Shown: one piece after another, positions 1 through 10,699 of the stretch
Layout of the letters: every line of letters begins with the position of its first letter
How positions within the stretch are numbered: the stretch's first letter is position 1
Assembly: GCF_000247695.1 (NCBI RefSeq)
Contig: NW_004624854.1
Location: 4,319,689-4,383,688 of the forward strand
Length of the DNA: 64,000 bases
Direction of reading: 5' to 3'
Source of the DNA: Heterocephalus glaber
Lineage: Eukaryota; Chordata; Mammalia; Rodentia; Bathyergidae
Position numbers and translations under genes: made by a program
The notes under the pieces: model-generated
Databases searched by the model: none
What the model was told of the DNA's origin: nothing
What the model saw: only the letters and a program-made list of their open reading frames with translations

Positions 1-739
1 TAAATTAAATGTCTGCATAAAAAGGAATGCATTTTACAATTTTCAAATTGATGAAAGTTTTATGGGGAGATGTAATGAGAATAAGGAGGTATTTTATGCA
101 GAAGGGAATGCTGTCGGGCATGAAGTGCCAGAGACAGGATTTAAGGGCCTAGAATTGAATTGGTGGCATCACAGAAGATGCCTCAGCATGGACGCTCCCA
201 GGTAGGTCAAAAGGGCACCATCACCTGATTCATAGGTGCGCACTGCTTCCTGTGAACCACAAAGCTGCTCTCGTTCCAGAGTGTCAGGGAGGACAGGATC
301 GCCTCACATCTAGCTACATGAACTTGAGCACATTATCCAAGAGAACACAGCAGAGCTAACTTCGCATAAGATGGTACTCAGCACCTTGGACACCACAGCC
401 AGAATGCCATCCTTGAGACCTGTCCCTAACCCTGTGACCTTGGGCAAGGTGCCATAGGAAAATGATCGTACATGTCTTATCATTAAATTTGACAAGTATG
501 CTTTAAGCCTCTGAAGAATAGTTCATACAAGAAAAGGGCAAAAAAAGAAAACAAAGAATTCTGTTGCGTTACACCAACGGTACCCTAGCAGGTCAGTACG
601 TACACATTCATCCACTCGACCTGGGCGCAGTCATTTGTCAATTATAACTCCTCTTCCCAGGGCTGTCATGCAGTCCATATTTGACTATTTAGTCCACACA
701 AAAAAATCTCTTTTTACTGCAAGTTTTTTTTAACACAGT

Positions 740-850
740 ACATGATAATGCCTTCCATTTATATAGGACGTTATTGTTTTGCAAAGCATTTCACATCCAT
801 TATTTTACTTAACTAGACATCCTGTAAGAGGCTCATTTGTCTTTGAAAAG
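740..850 (-). mobile_element. MIR-like fragment
   Basis: 'tccatttatataggacgttattgttttgcaaagcatttcacatccattattttactt' is the common 'tttatatagcgcttt..caaagcactttcacat' motif of an old MIR-related repeat. Confidence 0.4.
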
Positions 851-2110
851 GCAGCTTTGAGGAAATTTCCAAATTTGATTTTAAAACTTACTTTTGCTGC
901 TACTGGAAGTTGTCACTGAAACCAGAATTTGCATCAGCAATTCCTTTCAGGCGACAGGCCGTAGCCTGTGCATCTCTGGTTATTGACCAAAGAGGGCAGA
1001 TCCACTCTGACATTAAAAATCATCCTCATTTTCTCCCCTCACCCTTCTCTCTGTTTCTTTCTCATCCTACATCACCCACTGGTTTGAAGACATCTTTACC
1101 TAAAGTAACTTCTGAGTCCTCACATGCCCAAGTTCCCCACACATTTGTCGTGACCGTGGGTTGGTCTCGACGGCGATGGCGAACTCTTGGAGATCCAGGG
1201 CCAAACTGCAACCCAATTTACGGCAGAGCGCCAACCCTGCAAGTAAACCTGAGGTTTCCATTTAAAGAAAATAGCTTGTACATTAACATCTTTTGTCCTA
1301 AAGGAAAAACACAGTAGTAAGTGTGCCATAGGTTCACCACCACTATACCTCTTTTGGAGCCAGGTGTCTCAAGGCACCACATGTGTAGTAACCACAGATC
1401 TGGTCGGTGTGAAACCGGAGCTTGGGTGTTACCCAGCATTCCTGAATCCATCTCCTCTTCAGCCTGGTGAAGATCTCTTCGCCCAGGACCTACAATTTTT
1501 ATTTGGATTTCTACTCCATCAAAAAGTAATTCGCAAACTTATTTTCAAAGGAAATCTGCGACATCTTAATCACACATGAACAATTAGGGGGTGAAAGGGA
1601 AGGCTCCCTCTTGCTGATCCCCAGCTTGGTGTCTTCCTTCGGGCATTAGCTAGGATTCTCTAGGGGCAGAATCAGTAGAAAATATATGTGAAGCAGGGAG
1701 CTAACAAGAGTTTTAGGGAGAAAGAACCACAAGCCCTCCGTGCTGGTGTGGCTGAGCTTAGGCCCCGTTTTCTAAGATTTGGGTGTCATTTTCCTAACCT
1801 AAGCAATCAGTTTCTGCGAAACATGATGTTGGGGAGGAGCAAGGCCCCATGCAAGGATTAGAAGACTTCTCAGAGTGACACTGGCCCATGAGGAGAAGTG
1901 AATGTTCCAACAAAAAGAGCCAGGGAAAAGCCAAGCCAAAGAGGGTGTTGGGAAGCTTCAGTGGAGATGAAGACCATGGCCAGGGCTCAGTGAGCAAAGG
2001 CCTCGTTGGATTGGCAGGGTTTTCCTGCCCAGGAATGAGATATTTATACCTCTCTAAAGATTGTCTTTGTTCTGTTTAAAGCTATAATTAATGGTGTGTG
2101 CAAGAGTATA

Positions 2111-2150
2111 CCTGCTACCTAGCCCAAACTCCTGCTACCTAGCCCAAACT
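2111..2150. repeat. 20-bp perfect tandem duplication
   Basis: cctgctacctagcccaaact occurs twice in a row (2111-2130 and 2131-2150). Confidence 0.95.
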
Positions 2151-2719
2151 CCACTTCTATGTCAAACTTTCCTGATTGTAACCCCGTAGGTTGATCTCAA
2201 CTTGGCTAAGATGTAGTCATTTTTTACATATAAAAACCTGTAGACAATGAGTTCCTTTGGCAACACTTTTGGGGCCACCTCCCAGGTTCATTTACCTGGG
2301 GGCTGTTTGCTTTTGCTTTACAATAAATGCTACTTTCTGCTTTCACTCTTCAATAAATACTTTTGCTCAGTCCTCTTTTGTCTCTCTGTACCTTGTAATT
2401 TCTGGGTTGAAAGAAGAGCCCACCAGCCAGACAGTAATAGGGATTTACTGGCCAGGTTTACAGGGTAAGGGGTGGTGGTCTGAGGGTTCAGGGGCAGAAG
2501 AATCTGCAGTTTCTGTCTCCGCACTGGAGAGCCAGAAGATTCAGTAGCTGCTCAACCCAAGCAGATGGAATTCCCAGAACAAGAGGATCAGGGATGTAGC
2601 TCAGGTCCAAGGTCCCAGGATAAGGCTGCCCTGGAAGGAAGGCTGAAGGAACTGGAGACTGATGTCCAAAGGCGATGGCAAAGACTAGAGCTCTCCCAAA
2701 GCAGGCAACTTCCTTCTTT

Positions 2720-2935
2720 CATTTTGTTTTCTGTCCAGGCTACAAGGCTACTAGTTGGTGCCACCCACATTTGGGGTGGGTCTTCCCCACTCACTCTGCA
2801 GCCTGCATGTCAGTCATCCACAGACACAACCACATCCACAGACACACCCACACCCAGGAATGTGCTTAGCTCATCCCTAGGTGGTTCTTACTGAAATCAA
2901 ATCGACACACCACTATTAACATCACACTTCCCACC
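2720..2935 (-). mobile_element. Partial rodent-type MaLR-like LTR
   Basis: 'gtgccacccacatttggggtgggtcttcccc' and 'aatcgacacaccactattaacatcacac' are landmarks of the same rodent LTR group. The middle is rearranged, with short CA-rich repeats at 2817-2855. Confidence 0.45.
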
Positions 2936-3149
2936 CACATTCTACACAAACTGTCACTTCAGTGGAATAATGTCGGCCTTTATATCACTTTGCAGGGGCG
3001 TGTAAACTCTGATCATGGCTGCCAGTCATCTTTGAACTAGTTTTTTCTACTTTTCCAGCCCAGAATCTTCCCATTCAGACGTGTTTAGGCCTCTAGAGAC
3101 TCCACGTGCTTGGTTCTCCGTTTCCTTCCTTCCATTGTTCTCAAAAGCT

Positions 3150-3315
3150 TGTTTTATTTATTTAACAAACATTTATGCGGCATTCTTTGGGTGTCCCCAT
3201 CCGTGACCTGAGTGCGTTACACAGGCTAGCTCATTTAATCCTAATGATGATAGAAATGCTATCCATTTTACAAGTGAGGAAATTAAAATAGAGAGAGGAC
3301 AAGTGACGGCCAAGA
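3150..3315 (-). mobile_element. MIR SINE
   Basis: 'aacaaacatttatgcggcattc', 'tagctcatttaatcctaatgatg' and 'ccattttacaagtgaggaaatt' follow the reverse complement of MIR in order. Confidence 0.75.
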
Positions 3316-5689
3316 TGGGACTTCGACTTCCGGAGTCCAGTCCTCTCTTGGACTCCACTCTGCCTCTCTCTGCCGACCACACAGAGCAGCTACCTCCTCC
3401 GGTGTGTTGACATCCAGTTTCCCTCCTTAACACTGGACTCGTGATCCAAGGACACAGCATGGCTACTGCCACTGCTCCACTCATTCTCCGCATGGCGAGA
3501 AAATCACCAAAGCCTCATCTTCGAAGTAGTTGGGAAATGTATTAGTTTGAACCACCTATTTCTCATGGTGCTGTTGATCTGCCTGAAGCCCGCGATGTAC
3601 CCCAGGTTGCAGTCCGCTCCAGTCTTCACCTCAAGCGTTTCCTAAGCACTTATGTCCACCCAACATTGGATTCAGCAGCGGATGACCCACTGGGATTTAA
3701 AAGAAATCACTGAGACTGGGTTCCATGGACACTAGCATTTCTGTCTTCTGCACAGAGTGTGAGTTCTGCATTGATCTTCATGAGCAATGTATGAACTTAG
3801 AGATATGAATTCATTGTCTAGCTTTGGAGGGAGATAGAGATGAAATAAAAGAAAGTCTGCACACTGGGCCTACACTTCAAAACAAGTATTTCTGAATTTT
3901 TTTCTTTTGGAAAAAAAAATTTGTAAGAAAATATAAGAATGACAATTTTAATAAATGTTACTAAGCTCCACTTAGTAACCATGTTCTTTCCCATTACCCT
4001 AGAATAGTAAAACATGAGGAAGTACCTGACATTTGCATGCACCTTCCGTTTCACCAGTCTAATTTTTCATCCCTAGACTTCTGTATTGTTTTCATTATAT
4101 CATACTGCCTAATAAATTATCAGTAACATATTGGCTTAAAATATTTATTATCTGGAGTATCACATGATCAGTGAAGGACGGCAAATTTCTGTCAGAATAA
4201 CTCACCCCCATTGATTTTGCACAAAACAGGCTTTGTGTTTTATTATCTGGATCTGGTAGGGGGGAAGAAAGTAAAAAGTTTGATCTTTCCCTATTTCTCT
4301 ATTCCTCCCTGCCAATCCCACTGCCCAAGAGTATAAAATGTTTCATAGGAAAACCTTCCTTAACTTCTCTTACTATCTAAAAACATTTTTCTAATTATAT
4401 TACCTGAGGGATAGTTTTTTTCTTGATGGGTAGCAACTCACTGTTAAAGCAGATTGCACTGCAAGAAAAGAATGTAGTTTAAGGTTTTATTTTCCATAAT
4501 TTCAACAAATTACAAATGTTTAAAACTGCAAGGATGGTAAAAAAAAAAACAAAAACTTATCACTTAAATATATTCTTACCTTTTTGAAACTAATTTTTGT
4601 TAAAATTTTGGAGAACAAGTTGAAGTCGCAAAAGTGGTACGCTATCATATTTGTTCTGTTCAATACATTAAATTAAATATTTCTAATATAACTATGCCAG
4701 TCCTTCAGAGACGAGCATCAGTAGAGTTGTAACTTGTATCGGATGTGAGACTATCATTCAGTGATAAATTTATGAAGAGGTTGATTCAAACATCACATTT
4801 CATAGAAACCCTAATTAGTACATGAGTGAGAGCACATCCCAGACACTGGGTAAGGAATGGCTCCCTGACTGGGGAATCGGGCTGCTTAAACGGGGAAATG
4901 TCCATATCTGGTCCACATATGAAAATATATTATTTCCTTTGAATATTAAAATAAATTGAATACCTGAAAAATGTAGTAAATTTAACCCCAAGTGGGCAAG
5001 AATTCCTAAGCAATAGAAGAAGGCATCTGCATAATGGCCAGACAATGTTTAATGTCCAAGTGTCTAAAATCAGCATTAATACAACTTAAAAATAAACCAT
5101 TTAGGGAGATACTTTACAAAATTCTAGTATACAAAATGTTACAGACAGGGTATTTGGAAAGCTTTTCTTTAGTAAGAAAAATATTAAAACTTTATTAGGA
5201 TAATGAAAAAGGTCATGAGCAGATTTTAAAAACAAATACAAAGGATCCATTAAATAACAGAGAAAGATAACAGCTTTTCATATCCAAAGGTTTTGTAACA
5301 AAATGATTTAAACAACCTTGAATTAAAAATGTTTTTCTAAAACAGTGGCATACTGAGCATGTACAGACTTATTTTTTTCATGTCATTATTCCCTAAACCA
5401 TACAATATAACAAGTATTTACATGGTATTTTCATTGTATTAGGCTGTATAAGTAATCTAGGGAAGATTTAACATATCTAGAGGATGAGAATAGGTTATAA
5501 GCAAATACCACACCTTGTGATATAAGATACTTGAGCATCAGCAGGCTTTGGTTCCCAGAGAGGTTCTGGAGCCAAAGCCCCCCCCCCATATTAAGGCACA
5601 ACTATATTTTACTAGTAATCAAAAAATGCTAATTTAAAAGCATATTTTTAGCTATCTTATTAACAGGTTTTAAAATTAAAACATTCAAC

Positions 5690-6245
5690 TGTATTGAATA
5701 TGTGAGGAGAAAAACAATCACCAACATTGTTCTATGTATGTAAATTGGTATAATCTTTCTTGAAAGCAGTCTGGAAATAGAACCTTAAAATAAAACTAGA
5801 CACTTCAATTCCATAATTTTTCTTATAGGAAGCTAACTAACAGCAATGAAAAGCATTTATGTACCAGAATATTCATCATTGTACTATTTAATAGCAAATT
5901 TTCTAACACTGAAGGAATAGTTTTTTAAAATGGCATATTACTGTAAGAATATTATGCAATTATTTTAAAATCATAATTTTATGCAATAACTCATGACCTT
6001 GTACAATTCTCTCCATATGTAAAAAAGCAAAACTATCAAAATACATAAGTAAATAACATTATCTCAATTTACATGAAAAAGAATATGGACTGAACCATTT
6101 AAAAAGCCAACATTTTAATGAAGGTTTACCTCTGAGTGATGAAACTGTGAATGATTTTTATATTTCCTTCCTACTTCTCCACATTTGCTATAATGACCAT
6201 GCATTACTTTTATTCCCAGGAAAAAAACAAAATTGTAATTATATA
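5690..6245 (+). mobile_element. Old L1 (L1M-type) 3' end
   Basis: Diverged L1 3'-region landmarks occur in order: 'aattggtataatctttcttgaaagcagtctgg', 'attccataatttttcttatagga', 'attcatcattgtactatttaatagcaaa', 'ggcatattactgtaagaatattatgcaa', and 'ggtttacctctgagtgatgaa', each seen in pieces. Many mutations; no coding potential. Confidence 0.7.
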
Positions 6246-6999
6246 TTTATTGATAGAAATATACGTAAAGTAGGAAGACTCTGGGAAAATTTGGAAAACT
6301 GAATTCAGACTTTGCATAAGCAAAGTACACGACTGCCTCTAGTACTACTTAAAACTTAGCAAAAACAAATTCTCACCGTGACATCTCCAGTGGCTCTTGT
6401 TGATCTGCAGATGTTATTGAGGGTCAAATCTCCATAGGTCTCTCCTGTTTCTACTTACCATTATTCCTCTCTAGCATGCTTATCTAATGAAGAGTCTTGG
6501 AATGTATAGTTGTCTCCCTCCCAAGAAAAGCAGACATATTTACTGCCCATCATAAAAGACTTAAATTCACTAAATTCTGGATTCCTTCTGTACCCCTGGT
6601 AGCACAATCACTGCAAAGTAAGTGTCATCTCACATTTTCCACATCACTTGGTGAGAGTTAGGACCGATATCCGGCTCTAAAACTGCAGTGAATAAATAGA
6701 GTATCCTCTGTCTCTGACCCAGGAGACTCATATCTTCTACAAGCACCATGAAGCTATAACAAGCTTTCTTGTTATCTTATAAGTAGGATGAAGTCTCAAA
6801 TTCTTCTTAACAATTATGTGATTAAACATGACTATCTTTGGCTCTAAACATTCATTTTCTATTATACATTTAGGTGTGATAGTATTAAGCTTTATTAATC
6901 ATTTATAATTTATTAGTGAAAGAACTTGTAAGTTTCTTTCTTGTGAACACAGTTGGATAGAGAAGAATATCAAGATACTCTTCAATACGTTGAGCTTAG

Positions 7000-7265
7000 T
7001 AGACAATAGTATATATAAAACAGAAAAGTGGAATCTTTTGGAAAAGAACCGGGGAAAATATACCACCACTGCATAGGAGATCATGTAAATTACTGTCACT
7101 TTAGAATTTGAAAGGGTGAAATAAATAAGGTATAGTAGATTTACAACAATATAATAGACGGTAAAATTACTGAAGTAAGGGTGTGCTGACTCTCTCCTGC
7201 CCCACTGCAGAACTGTTCGCTTCTTCCCAGTTTCTCACATGTAGAGGTTCCACTCCCTGACAGTA
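7000..7265 (+). repeat. Copy A of a 270-bp direct repeat at the MaLR edge
   Basis: It aligns with 10420-10690. Shared blocks include 'gaaataaataag', 'agatttacaaca', 'ggtaaaa', and 'ttcttcccagtttctcacat' against 'ttcttcctagtttcccacac'. It lies upstream of the left LTR segment. It could be part of an LTR or of a separate flanking repeat. Confidence 0.6.
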
Positions 7266-8096
7266 GCACTTGGAGTGGAGTATCGTCTTGCTTGGGTTTG
7301 GGCTATGCCTGGAGGATGGGTGGAACACACTTCAGGATGTGTCTGGATTGGTCATGGAGGTATGGCCTTAGGGGTTTATGTCTGGTCCCTGGCTCATTCC
7401 TCTCTGGCACTGTTCCCCTGCTCTGCTTTCTGGCCACCATTAATTAAATCTCTTTGCTTCACCACAGTCTTCTGACATGACGTTTCTGACACAGGGCCAA
7501 CCTACCATGGACTGAATTCCCAAAATCACGAGCCACATTAAGCTTCTCCTCCTTTAAGTTGAGGCTCTTAAGTATTGTATCTTAGTAATAGAAAAACTAA
7601 TATAGAAAATTAGTGAAAAGTAGGGCGGCCACTGTAACTGTACCTGTATATGTGGTTTAGGAAGTCGGTTTGCGCGAGAGATTTGGAAAGGTTTATAGAT
7701 ACAGACTACAGAAGCCTTGGAATGCTGAAAGCAGAGCCGGATGGATGATTCTGATTGGAGCATAGAAGGTCAAAATGCTGATAAGAATGCAGGCAGTAAA
7801 AGCTAGGCTCAAGAGGGGTCAGCTGGGAACAAGGACTACATTGGCAGCTGGACTAGAGGCTATGTGAGTTAAGCTGACAAAAAACAATTTGGCTGCATTT
7901 TGCCCATGTCCTGAGACTTTTGTGGGAAACTGAGATTAAGGGCAATGGGCTGGCTGTCTTGAAAATTCCTCTGCCAGACCACTGATGGTGTGCTTAGGCA
8001 GAATTAAAGTGAGAAGTACGGGCAAAAACCAGATTAAAACATTTGAAAAACTTAAATTTTGACCCAAAGGAAGCACATATAAAGTTGGGGCCAAAA

Positions 8097-8971
8097 CGAA
8101 CTGATGTCCCAAATCAGGATGCAGAACCATTTTGGAGCAGTCAGATCTGAAGAAAGATATTACATAGATGCAGATCTGTTACATGAGATCAAACAGCATT
8201 TGAACCAACAAAAGGAAGGCCTTAGCCACTTGATTAGCATTATAAAAGATGATCTAGAAGATATAAAGTTGGTAGAACATAGATTGAATGAAACCATCCA
8301 CATCAGAGGTGGTGTCTTTAGCTGACAATTCACAAACCTGTGTTAGAAGTTTGTGAAATGTATCCTCTTACTGCATCAGGCCTTCCTTACGAAGGAAATG
8401 AGCACATGAAGAAAAAAGAAAGAAAATGATCCTCTCCTGGCTTGGATTTTTGAGATTACTGACAAATTACTCTTCACTAAATCTGAAATAAACTAGTCAC
8501 TTCACATCCCTTCTAAAATAACCTTCAAAAGGTTTAACATCTAAAAAGCTATATATACCTTAAAAGAGAGAAGAACCTAGTCAACATTTTTGAAACAGCA
8601 TTTTCTTAAACATCACAGTATTATTCTCCATTCTGCTTTCTATGGCAAGTAAATATGAAATACATACTTTACATATAACTGTATAATTACTTGACTGTTG
8701 AAGATTTGAGATTCAGAATGTAAAGGACATCAGTTTTTATATATGTGAATTCAACCTGGGAGAAGTAAAGCAAATCCAAAAGTATTTAATGATTAATGTG
8801 GTTTTCTTTTTGTTCTGTAAGATTTGGAAATTATTTTTTTATTATTTACTTATTTGGAGTTTATAGAAAAATTCTAAACAATTAGGATATAACAGAATTA
8901 CTGGTTTTGGAAATTTTTGTTTTTTAAACCTTTATTTCTAAAAATGAAAACTTTTTAAATAAATTCTTAAT
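8097..8971 (+). pseudogene. NUP54: 5'-truncated NUP54 processed pseudogene
   Basis: The open segment from about 8098 to the TGA at 8323-8325 encodes about 75 residues. These match the C-terminus of the nuclear pore protein Nup54, including RMQNHFGAVRSEERYYIDAD, EGLSHLISIIKDDLEDIKLV and the terminal HIRGGVFS. About 650 bp of 3' UTR-like sequence follows, ending near an AATAAA (about 8957). A perfect 17-bp target-site duplication (taaagttggggccaaaa) flanks it at 8080-8096 and 8972-8988. It interrupts MaLR internal sequence, so it is younger than that element. It lacks introns, promoter and most of the coding region; the retained frame has no stop. The poly(A) tail is short or decayed. Confidence 0.85.
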
Positions 8972-9035
8972 TAAAGTTGGGGCCAAAAAAGTTGTGATTG
9001 TTGAAGAGATTAGTTCCATTAAAAAGAAATCAAGT

Positions 9036-9122
9036 TGGCCAGGGATGTAGCTCAGTGGTGCCGTGCCAGATTGGCAAGCACAAGATCCTGAGTTGGATCC
9101 CCGGTACTGGGAGGAAAAAAAA
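9036..9122 (+). mobile_element. ID-like tRNA-derived SINE
   Basis: It begins ggccagggatgtagctcagt (A-box side), has a B-box-like 'gttggatcccc', and ends 'ggtactgggagg' plus an A-rich tail. 'aatcaag' occurs on both sides (about 9027-9033 and after the tail) as a probable target-site duplication. It sits inside the MaLR internal region. Confidence 0.8.
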
Positions 9123-10419
9123 ATCAAGTACTTTGTACAGGAACCAGAAGAAAGATGCCCGCAGGGCACCTCAGAATTTAGTGAGATCCCATGCATCACA
9201 GACTCATGGGTGCAAAAGTACAAACCTTTTGAGAAGCCTGGGACCCCTACTCAAGAAGGGCTTCCTAGGGAATTAGTTCCCTAGGATTCATTTCACTATG
9301 CTCAGTTATCCAGGCACTCAGAGGTCACCATAGCCATAGTCCAATGGGCCCTGACTCCTGCTTAAGGTGTCAGCCAACCTTGACACCCTCCCTGTGATGC
9401 TGGGTTTACTAGCATGTAGAATGCAAGAGTTGTGGAGTCAGTGAGGCTTCCACCCAGACATCAAAGGAAGGCCTGGGAGACCAGGCAAGAAGCCCCTCAG
9501 AGGGCAGTACATGAAGCTATAGGAATGAAACCAAAGGTGCAGTGGAGATCCCAGGAAGTCAGAGATAGTGGTAATGTGGAACATCTGCCAAGGAAAGCTG
9601 CAGACCATGAGTGGAGCCAACCCCAGAGAAAGAACACGTGGGGAGCAACCAGTGAGCCCATAGGGGTGGGGCCATCCAAGCTCTGGAATTCACATCTCAT
9701 TAGCATGTGCCCAGATGCTGTGTACCAAGATATAGGACTTAATGTTTGCCCTGCTGGTTTTCAGTCTTGCTTTGGTTTGTTTTCTAGCCCCTTTCTTCCC
9801 TATTGGAATAGGAATGTTGACCCTATGCCATTATACCTTAGGAATGAACAACTTGTTATTTTATTTTTACAGAAGTTCACAGCTAAGAATTTACCTTGAG
9901 TCTGAGAGGAAACATTGACTTGGACTTTTGAAAAATGCTGACATTGAGAAATGCTAAAACTGTTGAGGCTTTGAGGAAGGGATTGTTGCATTTCTGGTTG
10001 TATGCAGTAGAGTTGTACTATGTTAGTCAAAATTATGAATACAGTGTTGTCTTTATTTAGAGATTAAGTGTGGTTAAAGGGATGTATTCAGGCATGAACT
10101 TGACAAGGAGTGAGATGTGGCCTGAATGAAGTGTTGATTTGATTGGCTTTGGGATCAACATGGGGAACTGGTGGAGCACACCTCCAGGTGTGTCTGGGTC
10201 AGTCATGTAGGCATGACTTGGGTTCTGTATATGGTCCCAGGCCCCCTTCCTCTCTGGCACTGTTACACTTGTTTCCTGGCTGCCGTGAACTAAGCATCTT
10301 TGCTCCACTGTACCCTTCCACCATGATGTTTCTGCCTTGAAGCCAGCTGATCACAGAATGAGAAAGCTGAACAATATAGGCAAGATCAACATGCATCCTT
10401 AGCAATTGACCGTATGTTG

Positions 10420-10690
10420 TTGATAATGGTACACACAAAACAGGAAAGTAGAGTCTTTGGGAAGAAGTAGGGGCATGAATGGGTGACCATGAAACTTATT
10501 GCCACTTTTCATTGTGAAAGGATGTCCCTGACAATGAAATAAATAAGTTGTAGGAGATTTACAACATACAACAAATGGTAAAACCACTGAAAGAGGGCAC
10601 ACTGGCTATCCTGTGTCCATGCCAGGACTGCTTGGTTCTTCCTAGTTTCCCACACCTGGAGGCCCCATACCTTGACCCAGAAGTGCCATC
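10420..10690 (+). repeat. Copy B of the 270-bp direct repeat
   Basis: This is the second copy, same orientation, lying downstream of the right LTR segment. The order is therefore A-LTR-internal-LTR-B. Divergence from copy A is substantial, so both copies are old. Confidence 0.6.
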
Positions 10691-10699
10691 TCCCGCAGT

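Larger units (their letters stand above)
1..2719. other. Intergenic, no gene seen
   Basis: Apart from the MIR-like piece at 740-850 and the 20-bp tandem repeat, I recognise nothing. The 135-codon frame at 910-1317 has no family features. Confidence 0.6.
6985..10695 (+). mobile_element. ERVL-MaLR provirus remnant with nested insertions
   Basis: The internal region resembles the non-coding internal sequence of THE1/MST-type MaLRs. About 7607-8080 matches the 5' part, including 'gctgggaacaaggactacattgg' and 'gggaaactgagattaag'. About 9420-10060 matches the 3' part, including 'ccctattggaataggaatgttgaccctatgcc' in pieces. An LTR segment occurs on both sides, at about 7276-7500 and 10137-10345, sharing 'cctctctggcactgtt' and 'tttgctyca' blocks; the left LTR ends near 7605 in 'aaactaatatag'. 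It is interrupted by a NUP54 retrocopy and an ID SINE. No intact reading frame is present, as is usual for non-autonomous MaLRs. Outer limits are approximate. Confidence 0.7.

Noticed and set aside
9036..9122. Possible tRNA gene
   Set aside because: It has A and B box-like sequences but no complete cloverleaf, and has an A-tail and flanking repeats, so it is a SINE. The same holds for the other ID-like elements.
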